A stretch of DNA of 64,000 bases from positions 124,001-188,000 of the forward strand of contig JAPYMA010003026.1 of assembly GCA_035041965.1 (NCBI GenBank). Reading direction: 5' to 3'. Positions 31,282-44,967 of this stretch are shown here, piece after piece. Under the pieces are notes generated by a model, which had not been told where the DNA came from, did no database searches, and saw nothing but the letters and a program-made list of their open reading frames with translations. The stretch comes from Anisakis pegreffii (Eukaryota > Nematoda > Chromadorea > Rhabditida > Anisakidae). The translations under genes and the position numbers were made by a program. Each line of letters starts with the position of its first letter. The stretch's first letter is position 1.

Positions 31282-34200
31282 CTGCATTGGTGCAAAAGAA
31301 CGCATTAGTAAATGCAGTGAACGATTGGAATGTTCGGTCTAGTCGGGTTGAGATAGATATCTATCTTATGCACGATTTATGATCGAATCAATGAATGAAA
31401 AAAAAGTGAATGGACGCAATCGAGCCGTGTCGTCGTCGCATATTGGATGTGAGAAGAGAAAAGGATGAACGGATATGGCAAGAGTAGAGGATATACCAGA
31501 TATGATTTCTATGAGAGGATGAGATGCTGAGATTTTGTTTGCATACACATACCATTATTATATATTGTCTGTCGCATTTTTTTTTTGTTTTGTTGGGAAA
31601 ATTGCATTCGTTCAAATAGCTGTGTAACGAACAAACGCAAAAACTTGTGGAATGTGCTGTCGTCTGTTTCAGTGGAATAACTCGTTGCATTTGCTTTGTT
31701 TATAGAATGTGCACAACACATAAGCTTGCTCTCTGTTCGTTGCTGGATGGATGGATGTCTTCAGCAATCGACAATGAATCTTCTAAGCATTCACAGCTTA
31801 TGGAGGATTTATGAATTTAGAAAGAACCAGAATAAATACTTTGAAAAGCCATTCACGACGGATGAAACGTGTGAAACAATACAAATGAGACGTGACTGAA
31901 CTCTGATGACTTTGTAATTCGTTGGATCCATCCGTCTAATCTGAGGAATCACAATTAAGTTATCAATGTGGTGCTGCACTTAAGCCTTCAACCGAACTTC
32001 CTTTGCAAGTGCAAATATCAAAATTGCAATTTCCATTGCGAAGCTTTATTTCATCGACTTGAAAATGATCTGGCTTCAACTGGAACGTTCAGTAATATTA
32101 CACTCGAATCATACTGAGCTTCTTAAAACTGTCATTTTCATCAGCATACAATACGTTGGCATTGAGCAGTGATCATTTTTTTTTGTTTGTTTGTTTTCAG
32201 TTCTAAGAAGATCTTTTACGGGGTGATATCGAACACAATCTTATGAGCATGTTCAATTTAGCACTGTCATAAGCATTGACGTCATGCAATGCAAAATGTG
32301 TTGTCATAATGCATCATCCATCAGATTCAATTCACTCAAAGCATTATTCATTCATTCATTCACTAGAACATTGTTTCTTCCTGAAGCAAACAAAAAAATG
32401 ACTCGCTGCACGTTTACTCGCATAACTGCAGAACATTATCAATATGTTTACAATTATAACATGAAACGAGCGAACATGAGTTCTGCGAATTTACGAGCGC
32501 AGCTGAGATGATGCACAGATGTCCGCAAGGAACGCCGAGGAGGAGCTGTGATTTTTTTTAGATGTGCTAACTTCGAAACTCAGATCAGACAGTTTAGTGA
32601 AGAGCAATCAGTTGAGTGCACGTGCATTGTATGTTGGATTGTATAATCAATCAATCAGATAACTGCGGAACAGATAAATCATAGGCGAAGTAAATCCTGA
32701 GAATGAATATGTGATTACATCCACTGCTCAACGTCATCACATTTGAATCGGTGACCTCATCAAACTCTCAACTATAGACAAACACATTCCATTTGCAGAC
32801 TCAACACTTCTTAGGAAATTCATTAATCGTTATTCAAGCACATTCATAATCTCACTTCATGTCGCGGATTTGAAATTAATGCAGGAAACGGCGATTTCAC
32901 TACCAATCAAACGCTTATTAATATGAACACGTTCATACCTTACACTTAAGGCACACTTCTTTTTGCTTTACGATACACTTCATATTGTTTTAGTGGGAGC
33001 GGGACGCAATTGTCTGATGATGTTCCTGCAGAATTGCGTGTCACTGAACGAATGAAACGCATGCAAATGATGAGCGAGAATACACTTCGTACAATCTCTA
33101 ACACCACCCTCGAAAATTCCAATAAAATCTCGTCGAATTATTAACTGACTAGGAAAGGCCACGAACCTAATATGTCATATATACACGAGAAAAAAAAACT
33201 CCGTCATCACGCGGAACAAAACCACCGGCCACCTATACTTAAAGTGAAGAGAAAACAATCGAGTTTCGTGCACTCAAGAACGCATTCAATGCCTTATGCA
33301 TTCTCAGTTCGGTACTCAACTATTTGTACACTGAAAATTTTATTTCCTTAATAGATGCGTCCAAACGCAATTATTCACTGTGTTCATTTGTCATTTATAT
33401 TTGTTTAATGAACACACAAATATGCATTTGTTTCATTTGCTTGTGATAGTAGTCATACATCATGTGCTGTGTTTTTTCGTGAGGCCAGTGAATTTTATCA
33501 GCATTAGCAAGACGAACATATGACTTTAGCACTAAACGATATTGATCGCATAGGTTGGGTGTCGTTTATTTCTAACACCACCCTCGAAACACCAATAAAT
33601 TATTAAAGGAATCACTGGAAAATGCAATTAGGCAATGAATGCGTGAATCAATGACCACTTTCGTCGGATAAAAATGCGGTTTTTTTTTTTGCTTGCTAGG
33701 GATGGGTGCAGATGAGAGGCGAATGCTCAGACGCAAGACTCTACGTATTTAGTTATCCGTTTGAATTCAAGCAGGGTTGGACGACGATATGAAAGCAAAG
33801 TCAGAGCTGCGGAAAAATCCACTCTAACAGCGAAGAAAGCAAGGAAATTGGTTATTGTGACAGAAAACTTGAGAAAAACACAAATAAACAAACAAAACTG
33901 ACGTAACGAATTTTTCGAAGATAAAGAGTGCTCTGCATAAGTAATAGTGGATGCATAACCGAACAACGTTAGTTTTGATCAAGCGATTCAATTTTGATCA
34001 TCAAAACGATACTGGTGACAAATGGTTAGGGTGTTAACACGTTTTGGATTATAAAATTTTTCCCGTAATACATCTCATATTAATCCATATGAAATTAGCT
34101 ATGAGTAGTTTCGAGCAATATGAATGAACTCTTTTTTTTCATGCTTCTTGCAAATCGTTCTGTTTGGAAGTATTAATTCAAGAGAATCGCTATGAGTGGA

Positions 34201-35491
34201 CTAGAGGGAATGTGTGCAATTGTTTGAACAAATCGGGATGATTGAAAGCGACGGCGATTTGGTTTCCTCATAGTCTTCAATTGGTGTTGGTGGTGATGTT
34301 ATTAGAGAAGCGATCGACTGCTATCAGATGTTTCACAATGCATCACTCTAATTAACACTCAAAACTGTTGGTCTGATTCACTTGTCGCATAAAATCAAAT
34401 CATTTCAAAATTCCTCCTTCCTCCATTGGATTCATTCACACAACATCCAAATGATCTCCATATAGCCAATGACTGGAAGCTTCACAAACAAACAAATAAC
34501 AAACATCCAAACACACACACAAACTCATACACTCATACATCCGCATTCACATTCACATCCATATCCACATCTCGAAAATTTCAAGCTTTCTTTTGAATAT
34601 GTTGAATCAGCAATGTGCTGATTGTAATAAAAACATAACAGTTTTGTGAATCGGAGTGCAGTCACGAATGAATGAGTAAAACGAATCCTAAAATGATTCG
34701 AATAAAAGGAATATGGATTTTGGAATGAAATAAATGCACGATGTCATAGTAAAATTTCACATTCAAATGAAATGAAATCGAAAATTATACTGAATCAGTG
34801 GAATAAATTGTGACTTGCGCAATTTTAACGCATATTTGAGACGGATTAGTTGAGTGAATGAATGTGCAAGATTTTAGACAAGAGCCAAATTTGTGCAGCA
34901 CTTTGTTGAAATATTAACTATGAAATGATTTATTCAGGCTCGCAGAAGAGTGGCACTGGCGCTGCATAGTTGTGAGGTGAAAGCATTGAGTAAACACTCA
35001 ATTGTTCCAGCAGTTGCACTCTTGTGCTCCTTGTTTGGCTGTGTTTTGATGAAATTCTCGAGAGATGCGCATTTTAAATGTGCTATGATGGATGATAAGG
35101 TTGGGTTGTTCGCAGCTCGCCGCTTTCAAACAAAATATCTCAGTGAAATTTCCATTGAAGTGTTTCGAGGAGGAGCACACAGTTGCAGATCGCTTCATTG
35201 GTTCAGACGAGCGGATTATTGCAGATTCACATGTCGTGGTGTGCCCACTCTAAAGCACAAATTTAGTTCCGATAGTTCAGCGGTTGATAGTTCCGCTTAG
35301 TGATGCAGATGAGCCACGGGAACGCTCCATTATCAGCTAGATAGACATATCGAATTCGTGCAATTTGATCGCTGGATGAAACAGCGCAATGAAATAGCAC
35401 ACAGCTATAGAATTGTATTCACACCATTTCAGTAGGACAACGTTTAAGCTTCATAAAATAATACATAAATGTGTTTTGCAACGAGTACGAT

Positions 35492-35540
35492 AGCTGCTGC
35501 TGCTGCTGCTGATGCTGCTGCTGCTGCTGCTGCTGCTGCA
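35492..35540. repeat. (GCT)n microsatellite, the longest in the window
   Basis: About sixteen GCT units with one GAT interruption. It is not in a recognisable coding frame. Confidence 0.85.
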
Positions 35541-36345
35541 TGGAATGCATTTATGAATAAACATTTTCGTAGAATATGTGCATTAATTTCATGGTCTGCG
35601 GAGTGTATTAGTGCATGAATCAGTAATGATTATGAGTTCGCAAAAGCACGATAAATGATGACTACTTGAGATTGCCGAACAGACAAAATATTGATAATGA
35701 TGATAACATCGAAGATGCACTGTTCATAAAGTGCTCCTGTCGAAAATCTCCAGGATATCCTCGATATCCCGTATGCTATCCAGCAGGAAAGCGGTCACTG
35801 CAGTGAATGAATGAAAGCATCGATGATTCGATACTATCGAATCGATGCGACTAAAATAAGGAATCGATCAAACCAGCCAAAAAATTCATGGACATATGAA
35901 GCAATAAAGTCATTCGATCACCAGTGAATATCGAAAACTGAGATAACACATTGCAAACAGACTGAAGAAGGCCAAAAAGAGACTGGAGAACTGAAGGACT
36001 TAAACTGAACTCGGCGATAAAATGAATCCTGGCAAAAGAAGAAGAGCACTAAGAAGATGAAAAGTTACGAAGAAAAGCGATTGTCGAACGGACCAGTAGC
36101 AGTGAACGAACGGAAAGCTGATTCTTTCAAAATGACTTCTTCTTCTTCTAAGTCGGTCGTGAATCCCGTTCGTTCACAAATGCGCTCTATCTGCCCATCT
36201 ACTTATCGATGATGTATGTGCCTATCAGCTATTCCTATTCACATTTTCCTCTGTTCACGTTTATATCCTCATCGATGTGTTTCGGCTAAGGGCTGCTGCG
36301 CTTGACTATCCATGCATACACATGCATGCGCATGCATTTCATTCA

Positions 36346-36370
36346 TGCATCCATCCATCCATCCATCCAT
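36346..36370. repeat. (CATC)n microsatellite
   Basis: About six ATCC/CATC units flanked by several ATGCAT palindromes (about 36312-36348). Confidence 0.75.
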
Positions 36371-37548
36371 GTTCATCATATAAGACCGAAAATATATTTG
36401 GTTTGTGAATCGCCTTCGGCAATTAAGCACATTTCTGTGTTAAGTACACAAACCGCACAACTCTCATTCGCCATTCCCGAATAGTAGTCATCCCTTCTCC
36501 TCAAAGCAACCATCAAATAGCCAATCATCTTACAGCTACTCAACAGCCGTTCTTTTCGCTCGTTCATTCATTCTTCATTCATTTATTCATCCAATGCAAC
36601 TGAACCGCCAACTGAAATGTTTTCTGTTGTGTTTGTATGTGTGTGTGTGCAGGATGCAGGCAATCAAGCTAACATCGAAAATCAATCACGAGAAGAAGCA
36701 TCTGAAGAAATGGTGCGAATAAAAAAAGCATGAAGATAGATGAAAAACGTCTAAGAATGCTTGAAATTGTTCGAAGAAGAAGAGCAAATCCTGGATATGC
36801 ATGCATACAAGCAGAACAAATTTCAAACAATTTCAAGTCTCATAAGATAGACTACTAGTGATCAAAGAGTAATGTCATAACGAATAAATAAAAGAATAAT
36901 TTCGTGCGATTCTATTGGATTTACAGCTAGTCGTATACTTATGTGATAGTTGTACATGATGAACAATAAACAGATGGAGCTGAAAACTTTGATGATCGTT
37001 GGAATTGACTCTGGAATATAGGATGACGGATGAGTTTCTACACCTGTGGCCGAACACATGATTTATGAAGATGAATAATTTCGTCTCACATATGACATGT
37101 ACGATATCACCTAGTGATTGATTAAGTAAATAAATGTAGTTGTTGTGTCAAAATGGTCACAGCTTTGTCATTTGATGTTCCACTCATCAAATGACGGCTT
37201 TATCATTTGATGAGAGCAACCGAGTGTGTAGTGACAGAGTTAGTTGCTGTTGACAATTAGATTTTGAATGGTTTGTTAGATGCAAGATTTACTAGTGAGC
37301 GATGTTACGATGGCTTAATTCGTGATTGGCCGGAACGTTTTGTTGTTATTCACTCAACTATAATCTCAAGCCGATTAGCGGGTGACTTGAGGCGCTTGAA
37401 ATGGCCGCCGACATCTTAGGATAGTCGGCCAGTGGACGGGCACACGACATTTTAAATCATTAGTGATGGGTGCGGATGAAACAACGAATAAGTGACTGCA
37501 ATTGGAGCGAACTAGCGAATCACTGAGAAAGTCTGAAGAAAATTTTCA

Positions 37549-38007
37549 TGACACAAGAGTGCAATGGAGTGAAATATAAAAATTGGAAAAGGTTGAAGCA
37601 ATGAGTAGTCCATTTTCGTTTGTAAGTGAGACAGGCATTTTCCAGCGCTGAATTGCCCATGAAAATCGAAGAAGAGACAAGAACGTTCGATATTTCACAA
37701 ATTTCACGAGTCTTCCGCTCGACACACATCGTGAAAACGACATATCAGATGATGACTCAGAGCGGTCGGATATTGAACGTGATGAACTTGCAAAGCGATG
37801 AAACGTTAGCTGCACATGAACGTTTACGATGAACATTTAGCAGAATGAAGCAAAATTAAATCAAAAAAAAAAAAAATTATCGCTGTTCAGTCACAATATC
37901 AGTTCATTGGTTATCTTTCCCGTGGTAGCATAAGTTCTGAATGGAGCAGTTTTAGATGCTTCAACCGTTCCCAATTTTAATTTTCACTCCGTTGCACTCT
38001 TGTGTCA
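37549..38007. repeat. Inverted duplication with arms of about 51 bp
   Basis: The arm at 37549-37600 starts TGACACAAGAGTGCAATGGA and ends GGTTGAAGCA. The reverse complement of 37957-38007 starts TGACACAAGAGTGCAACGGA and also ends GGTTGAAGCA, with only a few differences. About 356 bases separate the arms, and similarity fades on both sides. It could be the termini of a small non-autonomous element or an old inverted duplication. In one frame the arms differ silently at one Asn codon, but both frames stop soon afterwards. Confidence 0.75.
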
Positions 38008-38950
38008 TCAAAAAATATTCATTTTCAAATTCACATCCGTCATTTTTTCCTTTGAATACGTGTTTCTCTATGCAGTGTTCAACATGAAATATTATTTTGG
38101 GTCCACAATCATTACGGTATACTCCAGTAGGGTGTTGTTGGATTTTTGGAGATTCTGTAGCGCACACTCAAGAAATGAGCTCTCCCAACAAGTAAGATGA
38201 ATGAGATGCAATGTGAAAAGCGACTAGAACAGTGACTGTTTCAAATTTTCAAATGTACATAATAAATCGAAACTGCGCATGAATAAGTAACGACGAGATC
38301 AAGCGCGCATCGTCTAAGCAACATTTCATGATTGTAACCATCGGGAACACGCAAAAAAAAAACTTTGGAGTCAATGCAACGATATCATTGGAGTTGAGTT
38401 AGTTAGTTGTGTTCGAAGCATACAACTAACGTTTGGTGTGAATGTAATGCTTCTTCCTTTCGAGAACGTCATCAATTTTGAGACGGCGGCGCTCAATGAT
38501 GAATCGCCGTTTCATATTTGCACAAAACCAACTAGGCAAACACTCATCCATGGATGATGCACTTGTCAAGCGCTGACTTAGACTTCATTTTCATAGAGCA
38601 TTTCAGAGGCACATTCAAGAACTCATCGCCAATCGCGATGACTTCGGTTAACGCAGCTGAACGTTCTCGGTTCGATTCCATCAACAATTCGATTCGGATC
38701 GTTTCCGATCGAACAAAAAAATCGTTATCAATCAACGGATCAAGTAGCAACAGCAACAGATCAAGTGATCTTATCGCCAGATGTACTTTAGCGGTATATT
38801 TCAGTCAAGTGCTTTTGCACAAGGTTGTCTTTGGGTTTAAACTTTTCCTAGCAATAAACCAGAAAAAGAGTTTGCTGGCGCTTTCGCTCGCCAGTAATAC
38901 TGATACGTAGATTTGACTGAAACGAAGAATTCGAGTGTTCGAATTTCCGA

Positions 38951-41900
38951 GTTGCTAAGATTCAGGATTATGAATATGAATTCAGACGAAGGTGATGATG
39001 ATGACCAGTTCGAGGATGTTAAAAAATTTTCCTCAAGTGGTTAAGACGGATGAACGTCTCTGAACGAATGAATGAAGTTGAAAACGAAGACGTGCGAAGA
39101 CAAAATGATGCGAAGAAATAACGCATGGTAATAATGGAAGAATAAGACGAAGAAAAAGAAAACGTTTGTGTGCCTTATTCGGTCATCATCATTCAAACAG
39201 CAGCAGCAGCAGCGATTTGGCAATCGTTTATTCAATATGCATTCAGTAGGATAGCTGCTGGCTTGAAGATAGCCGGCAAGATGGCAGCTAGATAATGGAT
39301 ATTTCAAAGGCAATACAACGATGAATTCCGATGCAATTCAATCGAATGAACCCAAAACGATGAAGCAATGGTGCTGCTGCTGCTGCATCAAGATGAACCG
39401 AACCGAACCATTAAAATCATCAACAGCATCACGACTAACAAAAACAAAAACAATAATGAAAACATCATTTGAATAACAAACATCTCGAAACTTAACCGTA
39501 CGTATCTCAACAAGGAACGACGAATAAAAGATGTTTAGGAGATAAGATATGTTTCGATGATGATATATTCCACATTACGAATTCATATAATAATTCAGTT
39601 CTTCGACGCGGCATCTTTGAGCTATCATTGAGAGCAAATATCTTGAGATCACAGCAAGCTTAGAGCAACATCAAGAACACAGCAGTGTCAGAGAGAATTG
39701 CACTGCTTTGTGGAAAAATGGAATGTGGAGAGAGCTTGAGGTAATCCATGTGCGAATTGTATGCAGCCAGCTTTGATAAATATTCACCGATAGAACATTC
39801 CCTCATTCACAGATGATTTTAGACGAGTGGATAGAAGAGTTAGCTAGAACTGACTGCTTGGCTAAGGATTTGAATTGAATGAGATGAAGATGATGATGCA
39901 CAATGTTGAAGATAAATCTTACGGATGAGTCTCTGTCTATCTCGCACTTTCTCGATATGTTTCGGTGTGTGGATAAGCTGCATCCTGGATATGCTATATT
40001 CCTCTTACTCTCTTTCTACCATTCTGTTTGTTTTCTAGTTTGTGTTGTTGTTTTGGATCGCCCTGTGTGTGCTATTTGCTAGTTATGACTGTGGTGATGA
40101 GAATGTTGTGCTGAAGGGTTCACGATTCTGACATTCAAGTGTATTTATTTGGTTGCTTCAATTAGATCAACGAGACTGATGGATACCGATTGCGGCAGTA
40201 CACTAATTTAGATTCTAGATTCCAGATGTTGTTCCACCAACAACACGCTATGCGAATCTCAACTGAAACAGCAGCGAAAGCAGCAGAGTTATAGGTTGGA
40301 CTGAATGTTGAAAGCTCGAAACTCGGCGTGACATCAGATAGATAGTTAGGTGGATGGATGAATAGCTAATGGATATGTGTATGCATGTGTATGCAATTTC
40401 CTATATACATTCGTCGTCGTCTTCTTATTCTTCTGCGTTTCGTTCATAAAATCACTTCTTTGCCATACTTAAAACCCAAACGAATCTCAAGAGGCTAGAC
40501 GAGCGACAGTGAGCGGTAAGCTGGATTCGTTAAGATAGCTGATGTGAGCTAAAAAGCTTCGAGTTGGTGGATGTTGAACGTTAGCCGTTGATGAGCTATG
40601 CCCGGTTTTCGAAGAGTCTTTTTTGTTGCGCTCGTCTTCGACTTATCATTAGGCCAGGGCTTATCAATTTAGGACGAAGATGCTGGCGTTTTCAAGTAGT
40701 TGGCCATTCTCTCTTCGTTATCGTGCTTCTTTCGTTATTCGTTGCGCTGGGCTGGTCAACCAACCGTCTGTCGAATCACACGATGCTGAACCGACAACGA
40801 CATTATTTACATTGCTCGTTGAAGCAATGAAGAATGAACTGATGATGCTGCATGCACGTCGTGCTATGTGTTGTTTGTCAATGCAACAACCATCAGCCTT
40901 TTTCCTTTCTACATTCAACGCCCTCAATTGTTGAAAGACTTAATTGGACGAGAATCCTTCCACAAAGCCTAGCCTTCCTGTTTTCTGAGTGAATCTGCCC
41001 TGAGTCCTTCACTCCAGTTGCTTCGCTAATTGCATACACACTGGCCAAACTAACCATCGAGAAATCGAGAAGCTGTAATTGCCTTTCATTAAACATACAG
41101 ATAATATTTTTTGATGCATCACAACTTCTACAATTTGGTTGCCATTGAACAACTTGATCTCATTCACAGGTCGCAACAAATTGCCAAAGTCCTAACGCTC
41201 CTTTACGGATGACCACTTTCACCTATCACAGCGCGAATATAATCACAAAGATCACTCTGTTTAAGACGACTACTTGTCAACTAGTTATTTTGATTCCAAT
41301 CAAGGAATTCGGCTTCCTCCAAATTCGACATTCAGAATCGATGTAATCCATCAATGAGTGAACAGATGAACATATCCCGCTTTATCTGGTACCAGGAGGT
41401 GCCCTAGCTAATCTTCCTTCTTGTCGCAAGCGGTCATAATCACTGAGCTGAGAAAGTGTTCATTCGCTCAGTCCGCGCAGATTTGGGAAATTTAAACTGA
41501 ACTCGCTGATTACTTTCAGTAAAGGCACAGCGTTAGAAATACGGTTCGAATAGCAAAAACATCAACAATTAAAAGTTATTGCGGCTTATGAGCAATTTAT
41601 TCCTTTCCACATAAAAACATTTCAGTGGAAAAGATTTACACACACATCATCATGATAGCTATTCTAATGTATATAAGTTGCGTAAGACCGTTGTTTGAGC
41701 AATAAATGAAACAATAATAATCTTAACGAATCAACAAGATCTGAAAGAAATTCTTTCGAATGTTTCACATCGACAGTAGAGAATTTCTTCTGTTCGGAGA
41801 GTGTAGAAGAGTAACACGGATTTGATTTATGTGAACAACAAGGTGGTCGGTCGGTCGTTCCTCTTCTCGATATCACACAAGCATCACGGACAAAAACCTC

Positions 41901-44900
41901 TGAGCATTAACATATGCCTCATAACGCGAAAAATTGAGCAATAAATTCAAAAAAGTCAATCTTCTAAGGTTCCGAGGCAATTTCCGGAACATGCGCAGGA
42001 ACTGTGAGTTCGAAACTAAAGTCGGCAGGATATTCAGAAATTCGGAACTGAAGGATAGACGTTAACAGAGACGTTAACAATTGTCGTCCATATACCTCAA
42101 TCGAGTAATCACCGTTCGAAATACTATGGAATAAACCATTAAATGAATTCGACGTGAGTGATGATCTCTGTAGATCAGAACATTTCCAGCATAGTGGATT
42201 TATTACATTCCACTCTTATATTTGTGATTTTTTCTCATTTTCAGTTCCTACTTCCAACGGTCATTACTCCACTCGATTAGTTTTTTATAAATTCATCTGA
42301 GCACAATTATCCGAAATTACCCATTTGATTTCCAATCTAAATTGGTCCCATTACTAAATTGTTTAGCGTTGTGCCTATTTTGCAAGATGGTTGAGCGTAA
42401 CTCATACAGATATGTGAATATATAGGCGGCTTTGAATGGGTGAGAAAATAATATGCCCACGCATTTGGTAATTGTGTGGGTTGAAGAGTCAAATTTTCGT
42501 CGAAATTGTTCTTGTCTTGCAGCTATCAATAATCGAATTGCATTGCGTTCAGTATAGCCAGATATGGCTGAATTGCACTCGTCGTATAGTACTTTTTTTT
42601 TGAAGAGTGGGCGATGAATTATGGGAACTTGCACGCACCACTCCGTGAAGTGCATGAGTGAATGACTCGGCCGATTAAGCGGAGACAGGAAAAGCAATTC
42701 AAAAATCTTGATCAACTGATTGGTCCAAATTGAAATGCAAAAAATCCAAACATGATTTTTTACTTCACAGTTTTTCCCACTCATTTTATCGTATGATGAA
42801 TAGTTTTTCGTTTCCTGAAAAAATGTTATGCTAGTTGGTTGGTTATTACTAGCGTTCAAGTGCCTTAGTGATTTCAAAATATCATATCTCTTGCTAAAAG
42901 TATGCCATATACGCTATTAAGTGCACAATTCAAAACGGAATCCAATTCGAGGATTTCAAACATGATTTGGATGGACAATTGTAGCTTAGTGCATGGTTCA
43001 CTGATATTATATTCAGTGATATGTTTGAACTTACTATTAGTGAAAAGATTGATCAAAGAAAATGCTAGGAAGTGATCGATGAAGTAAACTAGTCAATAGA
43101 TTCGCTAGTTCATCGAAACTTCACAACGATTCCACGGTGTCAATTATGCCTTTTTTTACGTCCAATGAAAATCGCTCGTTCACAGCACACAATGCGATCA
43201 TGTGATCCTTACAATTTCTCATGTCTGCATTGATTTCATATCATTTCGATTTTATCAGTGCAGTACCTTATCAGTTTGTGATCAAAGAATTCAGTTCATG
43301 CTTTACACAGTTTACACTTCAATACAATTTCCTTACTCAACTGAACCTCATAATTTCAATGAAGTGAATCCAAATCGAAACCAATATTAGTGAAGAATCA
43401 ATTGTAAAGGAATTCCGGATTTAGTTTCATGATCGATTTGCATTCTCTTCCTAAGAATTGAGCAATCCAATAGCTCACTTCAAATATTGACGATGACCGA
43501 AGTTATCATTCTCAGTAATAGTTGCATAGTTTCAAATGTTTTTGTCTCAGATCGTAATGCTGTGCTGTTGTCTTAATGCTGTTGAAATTGTGTTTGAAAT
43601 TCTGTTGTCTTAGTCTTTGAAACGCTTTCCATAAAGAATCAACATGTAATGTTTTCGATAGTTGAGCGTTTATTTACAAAACTGCTTTTGTTTGGGGCAA
43701 AAATCTTCGCATTTTTTCCGTTGTACCATGTGAATTCTCCTATTTTATCGAAGGCATCTTATGAAGCATCTACTGTCATATATTATACTTCTATTTTTTG
43801 CGTAAATGATTGTTTATTATATCATTCGTAAGGTCACTTCCAGTATCGTTGATGCGGATAGTGATGCAGTATGAAAGTAGCACCCATAATTCGAACACAT
43901 CATCACTTCCAAAGTTTTCCAATTTCCAGTTTCCGTTTCACTGATTTTCCTGTGACAACTTCGATTGTTTTCATGTCTCATGAAGTGTTTTTCATTGAAT
44001 GCACACTGCACACATTTAAATTCGTTCCATTCATATGCGCATCAACATTTCAATGTAATAATTTAAAAGAAAACGACATAAAATCAATCCATCATGCGCT
44101 CGAATTCATTTGCGATTGAAATTGTCTGATGATGTGACATCAAAACAACCTATTCGCTGATTCCATTTGTGAACTGTTCATTCGGTTTTCATTCACTTCA
44201 GCTTTTGCGGCTGCTATAATCGCCAGCTTTTCATAAGACCTGCAGGGAGTATTTTTTTTTGTTGTTGTTGCGTTCGATGTTATAATAGTTCTTCCGTATG
44301 AACTGAAAAAGATGTCATAAAGTAAGAGAAATAAGAATAGTTATAAGAATGGCTGAATAAATGAAACTCACAAGAATTGTCAGCAAATGAATAAATTAAA
44401 CTTTTTTTGAAATTAAAATAAATTAAACCTTTATAAATCTAGCGGAGATCAACTCACTTGTGACGAGCATAATTTCATCTGCGACCATGCTCAACTTGAG
44501 TTCAGTTCCATGCTTCTGAATACTGATGGTTTCTGAAAGACTGCGTCTAGCTTTCTTCCAAAAACATCTGTTGGCAGTTTCAGTTTTGTAACCGTCATCT
44601 AGTTCAGCAAGCAAATCTTAGCGAAATATGCCACATTGGAGGTTTAATACTTCGTTGTTGGATGCAAAATTCGATTGCTAAGTTTTACATTAGATTATCA
44701 GACGTAACTGGTTTTGTGGGCGATTGAACAGTGTCACTGTCACATCGAATCTACATACAGCGGATTATCGAGCAAGACTTGTTCAAACAAAATATACCAA
44801 GTTGTCACTGTACCATAATAACATCCGTACTATAGATACTTCTACTTGACCATGGCAATGAAATCATTTGGTTCATCCAGTACAATTTTTCCTGCATTAA

Positions 44901-44967
44901 AAATTCGTTGTTTTACAGCGTTTCTAACCTATAGATTCCTGGTTATTTTTAGTTTCATTATAGCAGA
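38951..44967. other. Gene-poor stretch upstream of the P450 gene
   Basis: No recognisable gene apart from one open frame listed separately (42317-42877, minus). Short CAG/CTG arrays lie at 39198-39213 and 39371-39387. The right end, up to the P450 start codon, should contain its promoter. I see no RNA gene. Confidence 0.4.
42317..42877 (-). CDS. Open frame of unknown status, 186 codons
   Basis: A 186-codon minus-strand frame stays open in AT-rich sequence where a stop is expected roughly every 18-20 codons, so it is longer than chance would usually give. Near its beginning there is a strong acceptor (CATTTTTTCAG) followed by an in-frame methionine (MSGKNCEVKNHVW). A GT directly after MSGKNCE could equally be a donor, so this may be one or more short exons rather than one intronless gene. 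The product has scattered cysteines and basic residues, no signal peptide that convinces me, and no family I recognise. It may also be a remnant of a mobile element or chance. Confidence 0.22.
   Translation of the reverse strand: MKSLRHLNASNNQPTSITFFQETKNYSSYDKMSGKNCEVKNHVWIFCISIWTNQLIKIFELLFLSPLNRPSHSLMHFTEWCVQVPIIHRPLFKKKVLYDECNSAISGYTERNAIRLLIAARQEQFRRKFDSSTHTITKCVGILFSHPFKAAYIFTYLYELRSTILQNRHNAKQFSNGTNLDWKSNG

Larger units (their letters stand above)
26482..34930. other. Gene-poor stretch, simple repeats only
   Basis: No supportable gene. Visible elements are: a 22-bp perfect palindrome made of GATAGATATAT and its complement at about 26721-26742; GGATT/GGATG repeats at about 29110-29135; a hairpin at about 29873-29926 with arms CTGTGGCCAG and CTGGCCACAG; a TATA-like TATAAAAG at about 30126; and two similar 30-bp direct repeats (CTAACACCACCCTCGAAA) at about 33096 and 33570. 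A 220-codon minus-strand frame at 29030-29692 is low complexity and I do not call it a gene. Confidence 0.4.
34931..38950. other. Stretch with possible but unresolved exons
   Basis: Several pieces are open in one or more frames and look protein-like, yet no chain could be built. (1) 35116-35253 plus follows TTGTTCGCAG and reads LAAFKQNISVKFPLKCFEEE and on to a stop. (2) 36652-36733 plus follows GTGTGCAG and reads DAGNQANIENQSREEASEEM to a stop. (3) 37640-37830 is open on both strands; the minus reading is Ser-rich and flanked by an acceptor and a GT. (4) 38540-38760 is open on both strands. Because opposite strands look equally plausible here, I assign no gene. Confidence 0.25.

Noticed and set aside
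34950..35300. A 116-codon plus-strand frame
   Set aside because: An overlapping frame on the same strand looks more protein-like and the two cannot both be right. No family or start context supports either.
38610..38690. A GGTTCGATTCC motif resembling a tRNA T-loop
   Set aside because: No acceptor stem, D-arm or anticodon arm could be drawn around it.
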